Below are positions 1 to 8,050 of a DNA stretch of 64,000 nt, one piece after another. Within the stretch, counting starts at the first letter, position 1; each line of letters opens with the position of its first letter. The stretch lies in the NCBI RefSeq assembly GCF_024752355.1, contig NZ_JANTHZ010000001.1, positions 620,001 through 684,000 of the forward strand. Reading direction: 5' to 3'. The notes beneath the pieces are model-generated. The model saw only the letters and a list, made by a program, of their open reading frames with translations. It did no database searches and was not told the DNA's origin. The stretch is from Ancylobacter mangrovi. Lineage in GTDB: Bacteria; Pseudomonadota; Alphaproteobacteria; Rhizobiales; Xanthobacteraceae. A program made the translations under genes and the position numbers.

Positions 1-173
1 AGGAGGCCGTCTTCACCACCGGCTCGCTGCGCTACCGCGTGCGCCTGCCCGGCAGCGACAGCGTGCTCACCGTGCGCGTGCCCTCCCATCCCGGCATCGA
101 GCTCCTCGCGCCCGGCAGCAGCGTGGATGTCGGCTGGGACGCGGCCATGGCGGTCACCATCGCCGACGACTGA
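1..173 (+). CDS. ABC transporter ATP-binding protein, C-terminal fragment (PotA-like, TOBE domain)
   Basis: Partial gene entering from the left edge; the reading frame begins at base 3 and stops with TGA at 171-173. The 56 visible residues look like the small C-terminal TOBE barrel of PotA/PotG/UgpC-type importer ATPases, with beta-strand-rich segments around SLRYRVRLPG and the typical ending GSSVDVGWDAAMAVTIAD. The TOBE domain sits after the nucleotide-binding domain and has a regulatory or substrate-sensing role in spermidine/putrescine and related importers. The next gene starts 16 bases downstream on the same strand, so they are probably cotranscribed. Substrate cannot be judged from this fragment. 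Confidence 0.7.
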   Translation, partial: EAVFTTGSLRYRVRLPGSDSVLTVRVPSHPGIELLAPGSSVDVGWDAAMAVTIADD

Positions 174-189
174 CCCGGAAATCCCCCGC

Positions 190-738
190 ATGCACCAGCC
201 GACGACGACCCGCATGACCCCCGCCCCCGCGCCCGCCGATCTCGACGCCCGAAGCTTCAGGAACGGCATGGCGCGGCTCGCGGCCGCCGTGAACGTCATC
301 ACCACCGTCCGCGACGGCGAGCCCTACGGCTTCACCGCCTCGGCGGTGTGCAGCGTCACCGACACGCCGCCCACGCTGCTCGTCTGCGTGAACCGCACCA
401 ACCGCACCCATCCGGTCATCGCCGCGAGCCGCATCCTGTGCGTGAACACGCTGTCCGGCCCGCATGAGGAGCTGTCCATGGCCTTCGCCGGCGGGGCCAG
501 CGCGGCCAGCATGGCCGAGCGCTTCCGCCACGGCGAATGGACCACGCTCGCGACCGGCGCCCCTGTCCTCGCCGATGCAGCGGTGGCCTTCGACTGCCGG
601 GTCAACGCGTTCCACGAGGTCGGCACGCATGACGTGCTGATCTGCGAGGTGCTGGCGCTGCGCGAGGGTTCCTCCGGCGAGGGCGCCGCCGCGCAGGGGC
701 TGGTCTATTTCGACCGCCGCTTCCACCGGCTGGCGTGA
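190..738 (+). CDS. Flavin reductase family protein (FMN-binding split barrel)
   Basis: The 182-residue protein has the core of the flavin reductase-like split barrel (HpaC/RutF type): a start such as [17 protein letters not shown], then the [15 protein letters not shown] segment that contacts flavin, then [18 protein letters not shown] and a conserved C-terminal YFDRRFHRL. Such enzymes use NAD(P)H to supply reduced FMN or FAD to a partner monooxygenase. I chose ATG 190, the first ATG after the upstream stop; ATG 214 is an alternative. It lies between the ABC ATPase and a transaminase-like gene, suggesting a small catabolic operon for an amine or similar compound; no partner monooxygenase is visible in the window. 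Two other members of the superfamily occur near 28.3 and 32.3 kb. Confidence 0.85.
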   Translation: MHQPTTTRMTPAPAPADLDARSFRNGMARLAAAVNVITTVRDGEPYGFTASAVCSVTDTPPTLLVCVNRTNRTHPVIAASRILCVNTLSGPHEELSMAFAGGASAASMAERFRHGEWTTLATGAPVLADAAVAFDCRVNAFHEVGTHDVLICEVLALREGSSGEGAAAQGLVYFDRRFHRLA

Positions 739-785
739 CCGCCCGCCCGACCCAACCGACCCACGCCGCAACGAGGAGCCGTCCG

Positions 786-1748
786 GTGAGTGCCATGAGC
801 TGCGTCTTCGAGGGTTACGAGCGGCGCCTCGAAGCGCTGAAGTCCAGCCCCGGCCCGTTCGCCGACGGGATCGCCTATGTCGGCGGCGAGCTGGTGCCGG
901 TGGCCGAGGCCCGCATCCCGCTGATGGACCAGGGCTTCCTGCACTCCGACCTGACCTATGACGTGCCGGCGATCTGGGACGGGCGCTTCTTCCGCCTCGA
1001 CGACCATCTCGACCGGCTGGAGAGGGGCTGCGCCCGGCTGAAGCTGCGCTGCCCGCTCGACCGGGCGACGCTCACTGCGACGCTGGTGGAGATGGCGGCG
1101 CGGAGCGGCATACGCGACGCCTATGTCTGCATCATCGTGACGCGCGGCCTGAAATATGTCCGCGGCAACCGGGCCGAAGACCTCGTCAACAGCCTCTACA
1201 TGTATCTGGTGCCCTATGTCTGGGTGGTGCCGCCGGAGATGCAGAAGACCGGCGCGAGCGCGGTGGTCACCCGCACGGTGCGGCGCGTGCCGCCCGGCGC
1301 CATCGACCCGACGGTGAAGAACCTGCAATGGGGCGACTTCATCCGCGGCCTGTTCGAGGCGCGCGAGCGCGACGCGGTCTACCCGATCCTGCCGGACGGC
1401 GACGGCAACATCACCGAGGGCGCCGGCTACAACATCGTGCTGGTCAAGGACGGCGTGCTGCACACGCCCGATCGCGGCGTGCTCGAAGGGGTGACGCGCC
1501 GGACGGTGATGGAGATCGCCGCCGCCAGTGGGATCGAGGTCCGGCTTGCGCCGGTGCCGGTCGAGCTCGCCTATTCCTGCGACGAGATGTTCTTCTGCAC
1601 CACGGCGGGAGGCGTCATGCCGGTCACCCGGCTCGACGGCGCGCGGGTCGGCGGCGGGCAGGTCGGGCCGATCACGCGCGCCATCTGGGAGGCGTACTGG
1701 GACCTGCACCAGAACCCGCAGCTGAGCTTCGCCATCGATTACGGGTGA
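786..1748 (+). CDS. (R)-selective amine:pyruvate transaminase-like class IV aminotransferase
   Basis: A 320-residue PLP fold type IV aminotransferase. The probable PLP lysine is Lys178 in [11 protein letters not shown]. From recalled sequences, the whole protein tracks the (R)-selective omega-transaminase group (Aspergillus terreus type) closely: [80 protein letters not shown] and [15 protein letters not shown]. It is therefore more likely an amine transaminase than a branched-chain or D-amino acid aminotransferase. GTG 786 is preferred because GAGGAG lies about 8 bases upstream and the N-terminus then matches the family; ATG 795 is possible. It follows the flavin reductase by 47 bases. The physiological substrate is not known. 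Confidence 0.85.
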   Translation: MSAMSCVFEGYERRLEALKSSPGPFADGIAYVGGELVPVAEARIPLMDQGFLHSDLTYDVPAIWDGRFFRLDDHLDRLERGCARLKLRCPLDRATLTATLVEMAARSGIRDAYVCIIVTRGLKYVRGNRAEDLVNSLYMYLVPYVWVVPPEMQKTGASAVVTRTVRRVPPGAIDPTVKNLQWGDFIRGLFEARERDAVYPILPDGDGNITEGAGYNIVLVKDGVLHTPDRGVLEGVTRRTVMEIAAASGIEVRLAPVPVELAYSCDEMFFCTTAGGVMPVTRLDGARVGGGQVGPITRAIWEAYWDLHQNPQLSFAIDYG

Positions 1749-1789
1749 ACGCGGGCGCTCATCGAAGCAACCAGGCGCCACAGGCCGGG

Positions 1790-2146
1790 TCAGTCGCCCT
1801 CCGCCGGCCGTTCCGCCGCCCGCGCCTGCAGCGCGTCAAGATGGGGCCTTGCGGTGGCGGCGGTGATCTCCTCGATCAGGCGATAGCGCGCGACCAGCTC
1901 CTCGCCGAAGGGAGTGAGCTTCGCCCCTCCCCCATGCCGGCCGCCGGTCTGCGAGACGACCACCGGCTGGCCGAAGATCCGCCCGAGCTCGTCGACGAGG
2001 TCCCACGCCCGGCGATAGGACATCTTCAGCGCCCGCCCGGCGGCGGAGATCGAGCCGGTGCGGGCGATGGCCTCGAGCAGCTCGATCTTGCCGGGGCCGA
2101 CGCGGCCCTTCGGCTCGAGGTCAATGCGGATCGAAAGAACGGCCAT
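1790..2146 (-). CDS. ModE-type winged-helix regulator (DNA-binding domain only)
   Basis: A 118-residue protein made almost entirely of the N-terminal winged helix of ModE/LysR-like molybdate regulators: GKIELLEAIARTGSISAAGRAL, then ALKMSYRRAWDLVDELGR, then a basic wing GGRHGGGAKLTPFGEELVARY. Full ModE is about 260 residues with C-terminal molybdate-binding Mop domains; these are absent, so ligand sensing is by another route or absent. Convergent with the transaminase gene and followed by no obvious operon partner. Upstream, about 130 bases separate it from msrA. No molybdate transport gene is visible, so a molybdenum role is only a family-level guess. Confidence 0.8.
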   Translation of the reverse strand: MAVLSIRIDLEPKGRVGPGKIELLEAIARTGSISAAGRALKMSYRRAWDLVDELGRIFGQPVVVSQTGGRHGGGAKLTPFGEELVARYRLIEEITAATARPHLDALQARAAERPAEGD

Positions 2147-2277
2147 TTCCCGTCGCGTCCCGCCGGCGGTTCATCGGGTCCGTTCATCTTCTCGCATCAG
2201 GGGCAGGCCCGCACAACCCGGCCGCGCAACGACGTGCCGGCGACGCGAACCGTTGCCGGCAGGGCCGAGCTACGTCG

Positions 2278-2985
2278 CTACTGGCCGAGCCCGCTCTCGG
2301 CCACCAGCACGGGCTTGGCGCGATAGGCCTGAGGGTAGAGCCGCTTCAGATTCTCGATCTTCGGCAGGTCGTTGATGACGATGTAGGGATAGGTCGGATT
2401 CCGGGTCAGGAAGTCCTGGTGGTACCCTTCCGCCGGGTAGAAGGCGCGGCCGGGCTCGATCTTGGTGGCGATCGGCCGCTCATAGACCTTCGCCGCGTCG
2501 AGCTGGACGATATAGGCCTTGGCGATGCGCGCCTGCTCGTCGCTGGTCGGGAACACAGCCGAGCGGTACTGCGTGCCGTGGTCCGGCCCCTGCCGGTTGA
2601 GCTGGGTCGGATCATGGGCGACGGAGAAGTAGATCTGCAGGATCCGACCAAAGGAGATGCGGTGGGGGTCGAAGACCACCTTCACCGATTCCGCGTGGCC
2701 GGTGCTGCCGCTGCTCACCGTCTCGTAGCTGGCGCTGGGCGCCGAGCCGCCGGCATAGCCGGAGACCGCGCTGGTCACGCCGTCGACATGCTGGAACACG
2801 CCCTGCACGCCCCAGAAGCAGCCGCCCGCGAGCACGGCGACCTCGCGACTGGAGGCGGCGGCCTCGTCGACCGCCGGCGCGGGAATGGCGATGCCCTCCT
2901 GCGCCGAGGAGGACGAGGAATCGAAGGCGAAGGCGGCAAGGGCGAGCAGCGCCGCGCCGGCCAGGACGAGGGGAGCGGATTTCAT
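2278..2985 (-). CDS. msrA: Peptide-methionine (S)-S-oxide reductase MsrA, exported
   Basis: Reduces the S epimer of methionine sulfoxide in proteins. The catalytic motif GGCFWG is present with Cys56, and the downstream segments [45 protein letters not shown] and [11 protein letters not shown] are typical. The N-terminal 28 residues form a hydrophobic signal peptide ([20 protein letters not shown]), so the enzyme should act in the periplasm. ATG 2985 is chosen because the signal peptide begins there. It is 51 bases downstream of msrB on the same strand and both follow a di-haem peroxidase, suggesting an envelope oxidative repair unit. Confidence 0.95.
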   Translation of the reverse strand: MKSAPLVLAGAALLALAAFAFDSSSSSAQEGIAIPAPAVDEAAASSREVAVLAGGCFWGVQGVFQHVDGVTSAVSGYAGGSAPSASYETVSSGSTGHAESVKVVFDPHRISFGRILQIYFSVAHDPTQLNRQGPDHGTQYRSAVFPTSDEQARIAKAYIVQLDAAKVYERPIATKIEPGRAFYPAEGYHQDFLTRNPTYPYIVINDLPKIENLKRLYPQAYRAKPVLVAESGLGQ

Positions 2986-3036
2986 CGGGTTTCTCCGGGG
3001 GTTCGGCTGCGACGACGGGGCGGGAGGCATCGCCCC

Positions 3037-3531
3037 TCACCCGACCATCGGCTTGAAGGTCATGGCGACGCCGTTCATGCAGTAGCGCAGGCCCGTCGGC
3101 TTCGGCCCGTCCTCGAACACGTGGCCGAGATGCCCGCCGCAATGCGCGCAGAGCACCTCCGTGCGCAGCATGGCGAAGGAGAAGTCGCGGCGCTCGCTGA
3201 CCGCGCCGTCCAGCGGCTTCCAGAAGCTCGGCCAGCCGGTGCCGCTGTCGAACTTGGTGTCGGAGGAGAACAGGTCGCTTTCGCAGCCGGCGCAGGCGAA
3301 GACGCCGGGCCGGTGCTCGTCGTTGAGCGGGCTGGAGAAGGGCCGCTCGGTGGCAGCGCGCCGCAGCACCGCATATTGCGAAGGGGTCAGGCGCTGCCGC
3401 CATTCGGCATCGGTGTGGGTCACCGGAAACGGCGCCTTGGCCGTCTCCGCCCGCGCGCCCTGCCCGTAGCGCAGCGCCAGGGCGCCGAGCGCGGCGAGGC
3501 CGGAGAATGTGAGGAGACGTCGTGTCATCAT
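3037..3531 (-). CDS. msrB: Peptide-methionine (R)-S-oxide reductase MsrB, exported
   Basis: Reduces the R epimer of methionine sulfoxide. The 164-residue protein carries two CxxC zinc pairs (CAGC and CAHC), the SGTGWPSFW substrate loop, the [12 protein letters not shown] segment and the catalytic cysteine in [11 protein letters not shown]. The N-terminus [20 protein letters not shown] has a twin arginine followed by a hydrophobic stretch, so export by Tat or Sec is likely. Starts at 3531 and 3528 are equivalent. It precedes msrA by 51 bases and follows the peroxidase gene by about 140 bases on the same strand. Together msrB and msrA repair both epimers in the same compartment, a job done elsewhere by MsrPQ or fused MsrAB. 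Confidence 0.95.
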   Translation of the reverse strand: MMTRRLLTFSGLAALGALALRYGQGARAETAKAPFPVTHTDAEWRQRLTPSQYAVLRRAATERPFSSPLNDEHRPGVFACAGCESDLFSSDTKFDSGTGWPSFWKPLDGAVSERRDFSFAMLRTEVLCAHCGGHLGHVFEDGPKPTGLRYCMNGVAMTFKPMVG

Positions 3532-3672
3532 GCGCGTGCTCCGCTGAAGGGGCATCGCCACCCGGGTCACGGGAGGCGTCACCTCCTCTACGCGCCGCAA
3601 GGTTACATCGTTACAGGCGGCCCGCCTGTCACGGCTCGGTGTGCGGGCGAGCGTCCGGCCGGCGCCGCTTCG

Positions 3673-4800
3673 CTACTCGCCGAGCAGCGGCTCGTAGCGC
3701 GCGTCGGTCAGCGTCTTGAGGAAGGCGACCAGCGCGTTGATGCGCCGGTCGTCGAGCGCCGGGCCGGTCTCCAGCTCCTTCATCGACAGCGTGCCGGCGA
3801 CCTCCGGCGGGTCCCACCCGCGCCCCGTCTCGGGGTCGATCTGCCGCTTGGGCGAGGAGGAATTGTACTTGTTGTAGAAGAGGATGACGGTCCTCAGGTC
3901 CTTGAAGATGCCATTGTGCATGTAGGGCGCCGTCACCGCCACGTTGCGTAGGGTCGGCACCTTGAACTGGCCGTCATGGGCCGGGTCGGTCACGTCTCCG
4001 CGCGCCAGCAGGCCGTGGTCGAGCGGCGCCTTCAGCTCGGGATTGCGCGGCACGCCGATATTGTGGAAGCGATAATCGGTGAAGGTCTCGTCCCTGCCGC
4101 CGGAGGGGTGCAGCTTGTGGCACTGGCCGCAGCTCGTGAACTGATTGGAGAAGAACAGCACCCGGCCGAGCTCCTCCTGCGGGGTCATCTTGTATTCGCC
4201 GCGCAGATAGCGGTCATATCTGGAATCGAAGGGCGAGACGGCGGGGCTGCGCTCATAGGCCGCCAGCGCCTCGGTCAGGGAGGCGAAGGCGCGCTGGTCG
4301 CTGTCGAACACGTCCGGCCCGAACTGCTTGCGGAATGCCTCGAGATAGGCCGGCTTCTCCTTCAGCCGGGCGACCACGCTCGCCCGATCGGGCATCGCCA
4401 TCTCGATCGGGTTGAGCAGCGGCTGTCCGGCCTGGTCCTCCAGCGTGTCGGCGCGCCCGTCATGGAACTGGCCGCCGACATAGTTCCCTTCGCCGTCCTT
4501 GCCGAAGCGCGGGCTGAAGGCGGCGTAGCTGACCGTGGGCGCATTGCGCACGCCAAGCGAGGTGCCGTCGTCGCCGATCGACACCGGCCCGCCGCGCGGA
4601 TCGGCGAAGCCGGTCGAGGGGTCGTGGCAGGTGGCGCAGGACTGCGTGCGCTCGCGCGAGAGGTCGGTGTCGAAGAACAGCGTCTCGCCGAGCTTCTCCA
4701 GACCGGGCGCGTCGGCCGAACGGTCCTGCGCACCCGCGACCGCCAGCAGGCCCGCGAGCATGGAGGTCGCGACGGCGAGGGGAAAGGCGGCCTTCATCAT
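3673..4800 (-). CDS. Di-haem cytochrome c peroxidase / MauG family protein
   Basis: A periplasmic di-haem c-type protein of about 375 residues with an N-terminal signal peptide (MKAAFPLAVATSMLAGLLAVAGA) and two haem-binding motifs, CATCH near residue 60 and CGQCH near residue 230. The FFDTDLSRERTQSCATCH, GQFHDGRADTLEDQAGQPLLNPIEM, RFHNIGVPRNPELK and FKVPTLRNVAVTAPYMHNG segments are characteristic of the CcpA/MauG family. Members reduce hydrogen peroxide or carry out long-range oxidative modification of a partner protein; which applies here is not decidable. Start 4800 is chosen for the signal peptide; ATG 4812 is also open. It heads the minus-strand group with msrB and msrA, supporting a peroxide-defence role. 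Confidence 0.88.
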   Translation of the reverse strand: MMKAAFPLAVATSMLAGLLAVAGAQDRSADAPGLEKLGETLFFDTDLSRERTQSCATCHDPSTGFADPRGGPVSIGDDGTSLGVRNAPTVSYAAFSPRFGKDGEGNYVGGQFHDGRADTLEDQAGQPLLNPIEMAMPDRASVVARLKEKPAYLEAFRKQFGPDVFDSDQRAFASLTEALAAYERSPAVSPFDSRYDRYLRGEYKMTPQEELGRVLFFSNQFTSCGQCHKLHPSGGRDETFTDYRFHNIGVPRNPELKAPLDHGLLARGDVTDPAHDGQFKVPTLRNVAVTAPYMHNGIFKDLRTVILFYNKYNSSSPKRQIDPETGRGWDPPEVAGTLSMKELETGPALDDRRINALVAFLKTLTDARYEPLLGE

Positions 4801-4891
4801 GCCCGCCAACATAATACCGATCGGCGGCGATTTTCAGGCGATGCGACGCGATGAAGCACTATAGTGATTTGAAATATCGAAGGATTCCAAA

Positions 4892-6610
4892 GTGCGGCTG
4901 ACGGGCAGATCGATCGTCGAGGGCCATGCCGGCGGGCCGGTCGTCGTCGCGCCCGTGCCGCTGTCGTTCTGGGGCGGCGTCGACCCGCAGACCGGAATCG
5001 TGGTCGACCGCTACCACCCGCTGCACGGCCGCAGCCTCGCCGAAGCGATCCTCGTCATGCCCGGCAGCCGGGGCTCGTGCACGGGCAGCAGCGTCGCGTT
5101 GCAGCTTCTCATGAACGGGCGGGCGCCGGCGGCCTTCGTCTTCACCGAGGAGGAGGAGATCGTCACCCTCGGCGTCATCATCGCCCGCAGGATGTTCGGG
5201 GTCTCGGTGCCGGTGCTGCGGCTCGCCGGAGGCGACATGGCGCGCCTCGTCGACGTCGGGCAGGCTGAGATTTCCGGCGACACGCTCGTCACCGACGGCG
5301 CCTCGGCCGCCGCGCACCACGAAGCGCCGGCGAGACGCGCGGCGACGGCGCTGAGCCCCGCCGACCGCGCCATGCTGCGCGGCGAGCATGGGGAAGCCGC
5401 CCGCTTCGCCATGGAGGTGGTGTTGGAGATGGCCGGGCTCTACGGCGCGCGCGAGTTGATCGACGTCACCCGCGCCCATATCGACGGCTGCATATACACA
5501 GGCGAGGCGAGCCTGCGCTTCGCCGAAAGGCTGCGCGATCTCTGTGCGCGGGTGCGCGTGCCGACGACGCTGAACGCCGTCTCGGTCGACGGGCGGCGCT
5601 GGCGCGCGCAGGGGGTCGACGCCAGCCTCGGCGAACCGGCCTGGCGGCTGGCCGAGGCCTATCTCGCCATGGGCGCGCGGCCGAGCTTCACCTGCGCCCC
5701 CTATCTGCTCGACGCGCCGCCCGCCCTCGGCGAGCAGATCGTGTGGGCCGAATCCAACGCCGTCGCCTACGCCAACAGCGTGCTCGGCGCGCGAACGATG
5801 AAATATCCCGACTATCTCGACATCTGCGTCGCCATCACCGGCCGGGCGCCGCTGGCGGGCTGCCATCTCGATGCCGGAAGGCGCCCCGCCGTGGCGATCG
5901 AGGTGGCGCCCATTTCCGCGCCGGACGATGCCTTCTTCGCGCTGCTCGGCCATCATCTGGGCGAGATGTCGCCGGAGGCGATCCCGCTCGTGCTCGGGCT
6001 GGAGGACGCGGCGATGACGGACGACGACCTCAAGGCCTTCGCCGCCGCCTTCGCCACCACCTCGGGCGCGCCAATGTTCCACATCGCCGGCATCACGCCC
6101 GAAGCGCGGGATGTCGCCGCCGCGCATGCGCTGGCGGAGGCGCTGCCCAAGCTTAAGGTCTCGCGCGCCGACCTCGCCGAAAGCTGGCGGCGCATCAATG
6201 GCGAGGAGGGTGCGGCCCGCATCGACCTCGTCGCGCTCGGCAACCCGCATTTCTCCTTCACCGAGATCGAACGCCTCGCGGCCCTATGCGCCGGCCAGCA
6301 GAAGGCGGCCGATGTGGCGCTCGTCGTCACCTGCGGACGGGACGTTTACGCCCGCGCGCAGGCGGCGGGGCTGACGGCGGCGCTGGAGCGCTTCGGCGTC
6401 TCCTTCGTCAACGACACCTGCTGGTGCATGATCGGCGAGCCGGTCATCCCGCCTGCGGCTCGCACCATCCTCACCAGCTCGGGCAAATACGCCCATTACG
6501 GCCCCGGCCTTTCCGGGCGCCGCGTGGTGCTGGGAAGCCTCGCCCAATGCGTGGAGGCGGCCTGTACCGGGGTGTTCGACACCGCCCTGCCCGGCTGGCT
6601 GCGGGCCTGA
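4892..6610 (+). CDS. Aconitase X, fused small and large parts (likely cis-3-hydroxy-L-proline dehydratase)
   Basis: The 572-residue protein joins the two parts of aconitase X. Residues 1-130 match the swivelling small part (DUF126): GGVDPQTGIVVDRYHPLHG and VMPGSRGSCTGSSVALQL. Residues 150-572 match the large iron-sulfur part (DUF521), with GEHGEAARFAMEVV, IDGCIYTGEASLRFAE, PYLLDAPPALGEQIVWAESN, and the C-terminal NDTCWCMIGEP and SSGKYAHYGP cluster region. Bacterial aconitase X enzymes studied so far mainly dehydrate cis-3-hydroxy-L-proline; the mevalonate-pathway activity is archaeal. The start is GTG 4892 with AGGA 7 bases upstream. It is divergent from the peroxidase gene and stands alone, without other hydroxyproline genes in view, so the substrate is inferred from the family. 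Confidence 0.85.
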   Translation: MRLTGRSIVEGHAGGPVVVAPVPLSFWGGVDPQTGIVVDRYHPLHGRSLAEAILVMPGSRGSCTGSSVALQLLMNGRAPAAFVFTEEEEIVTLGVIIARRMFGVSVPVLRLAGGDMARLVDVGQAEISGDTLVTDGASAAAHHEAPARRAATALSPADRAMLRGEHGEAARFAMEVVLEMAGLYGARELIDVTRAHIDGCIYTGEASLRFAERLRDLCARVRVPTTLNAVSVDGRRWRAQGVDASLGEPAWRLAEAYLAMGARPSFTCAPYLLDAPPALGEQIVWAESNAVAYANSVLGARTMKYPDYLDICVAITGRAPLAGCHLDAGRRPAVAIEVAPISAPDDAFFALLGHHLGEMSPEAIPLVLGLEDAAMTDDDLKAFAAAFATTSGAPMFHIAGITPEARDVAAAHALAEALPKLKVSRADLAESWRRINGEEGAARIDLVALGNPHFSFTEIERLAALCAGQQKAADVALVVTCGRDVYARAQAAGLTAALERFGVSFVNDTCWCMIGEPVIPPAARTILTSSGKYAHYGPGLSGRRVVLGSLAQCVEAACTGVFDTALPGWLRA

Positions 6611-6630
6611 GCCCGCGCGCCGCGGACATG

Positions 6631-6660
6631 AAAAACCCGGGAGGCCATGAGGCTCCCGGG
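6631..6660 (-). terminator. Rho-independent terminator of the cyd operon
   Basis: An inverted repeat with CCCGGGAG and CTCCCGGG arms plus inner GCC/GGC pairs (one bulge) occupies 6636-6660. Read on the minus strand the stem is followed by five T residues (6635-6631). It lies 72 bases past cydX and just after the convergent aconitase X gene. Confidence 0.75.
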
Positions 6661-6732
6661 CTCGATCCGCACCCGCAGGTGGGCGGCCGTCAGGCCGGGT
6701 CGTAGAGCCCGCGGGGTTGCGCGGCGGCGAGG

Positions 6733-6873
6733 TCAGCGCCGGCCGCGCACCGGCACGGGCGCGGGCTGCACCTTGGTGCGGGCGACGTCGTCCATCAGCT
6801 CGTACCACATGGCGTTGAGCACCGCGAAGGCGGCGGCCAGCGGCAGGCCGAGCAGCCAGGCGAAGTACCACAT
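6733..6873 (-). CDS. cydX: CydX, small subunit of cytochrome bd oxidase
   Basis: A 46-residue single-span protein beginning MWYFAWLLGLPLAAAFAVLN, followed by AMWYELMDD, the hallmark start and tail of CydX/CbdX. CydX binds the CydA-CydB core of cytochrome bd and is needed for a stable haem site. ATG 6873 lies 14 bases beyond the cydB stop, with GGAG just upstream on the minus strand. The C-terminal extension after MDD (about 17 residues rich in Pro, Arg and Val) is a little longer than in Escherichia coli CydX. It is the last gene before the terminator at 6631-6660. Confidence 0.93.
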   Translation of the reverse strand: MWYFAWLLGLPLAAAFAVLNAMWYELMDDVARTKVQPAPVPVRGRR

Positions 6874-6887
6874 GATCGGTCTCCTTC

Positions 6888-8045
6888 TCAGTAGGCGTGG
6901 CTGTTGTCGCGCTGGATCTCGGCCGTATCGACCTTGCCCCACAGCACCCGGTAGACCCAGGTCGTGTAGGCGATGATGATCGGCATGAAGATCACCGTGC
7001 AGACCAGCATGATGAACAGGGTGAGATGGCTCGACGAGGCGTCCCACACGGTGAGGCTGGAGCGCGGGTCGACGGTCGAAGGCAGGATGAAGGGGAACAT
7101 CGACAGCCCCACCGTCGAGATGATGCCGAAGATCGACACCGTGCTCGCCAGCAGCGCCGTGAACTCGGCCCGGGTGCGCAGCAGGATCAGGCTCGCCAGC
7201 GCGCCGAGGATGCCGAGCGCCGGCCCCGCCATCATCCAGGGATGGGCGGCGTAGTTGGCGAACCACGCGCCCGGCGCCACCGCCACCGTCTTGGCCAGCG
7301 GGTTGGACGGGCCGTCGGCGACGAGCGCGCTGGTGATGCGGTAGCCGTCGACGCCGAAATAGAGCCAAAGCCCGCCGAGCACGAACAGCACCAGCGTCGC
7401 CAGCGCCGCGTAGCTGCCGATGGCCCGCGCGCGACGGTCGACATTGCCCTGCGTCTTCAGCGCCAGCCAGCCGGCACCGTGCATCACCACCATCGCCACC
7501 GAGAGCAGGCCGCACAGCAGGCCGTAGGGGTTCAGCAGCTCGAACAGCGTGGTGCCGTCATAGAAGATGCGCAGGTCGTCGTTCAGGTGGAAGGGCACGC
7601 CCTGCAGCACGTTGCCGACCGCGACCCCCATCACCAGCGCCGGCACCAGCCCGCCGACGAACAGCGCCCAGTCCCACGCCGTGCGCCACACCGATCCCTC
7701 GCGCTTCGAGCGGTACTTGAAGCCGACCGGGCGCAGGATGAGCGCGAACAGGATCGCGAACATGGCGAGGTAGAAGCCGGAGAAGGACACCGCGTAGAGC
7801 GGCGGCCAGGCGGCGAAGATCGCGCCGCCGCCGAGGATCAGCCACACCTGGTTTCCTTCCCAGGTCGGGCCGATGGCGTTGATGACGACGCGCCGTTCGA
7901 GGTCGGTCTGCGCGACGAAAGGCAGCAGGATGTCGGTGCCGAGGTCGAAGCCGTCCATGACGGCGAAGCCGATCAGCAGCACGCCGAGCAGCAGCCACCA
8001 GATGACGCGCAGGACGTCGTAGTCGATGAGCGTGTGAAGGATCAT
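6888..8045 (-). CDS. cydB: Cytochrome bd ubiquinol oxidase subunit II
   Basis: The 385-residue integral membrane subunit of the bd-type quinol oxidase. The beginning YDVLRVIWWLLLGVLLIGFAVMDGFDLGTDILLPFVAQ and the motifs NAIGPTWEGNQVWLILGGG and FPFILPSTVDPRSSLTVWDASSS are diagnostic; length is close to the usual 378-382. CydB pairs with CydA in the cytoplasmic membrane and oxidises ubiquinol with oxygen without pumping protons, giving high oxygen affinity and tolerance of sulfide and nitric oxide. Start ATG 8045 lies 5 bases from the cydA stop, so the genes are translationally close. Confidence 0.97.
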   Translation of the reverse strand: MILHTLIDYDVLRVIWWLLLGVLLIGFAVMDGFDLGTDILLPFVAQTDLERRVVINAIGPTWEGNQVWLILGGGAIFAAWPPLYAVSFSGFYLAMFAILFALILRPVGFKYRSKREGSVWRTAWDWALFVGGLVPALVMGVAVGNVLQGVPFHLNDDLRIFYDGTTLFELLNPYGLLCGLLSVAMVVMHGAGWLALKTQGNVDRRARAIGSYAALATLVLFVLGGLWLYFGVDGYRITSALVADGPSNPLAKTVAVAPGAWFANYAAHPWMMAGPALGILGALASLILLRTRAEFTALLASTVSIFGIISTVGLSMFPFILPSTVDPRSSLTVWDASSSHLTLFIMLVCTVIFMPIIIAYTTWVYRVLWGKVDTAEIQRDNSHAY

Positions 8046-8050
8046 GGTTC

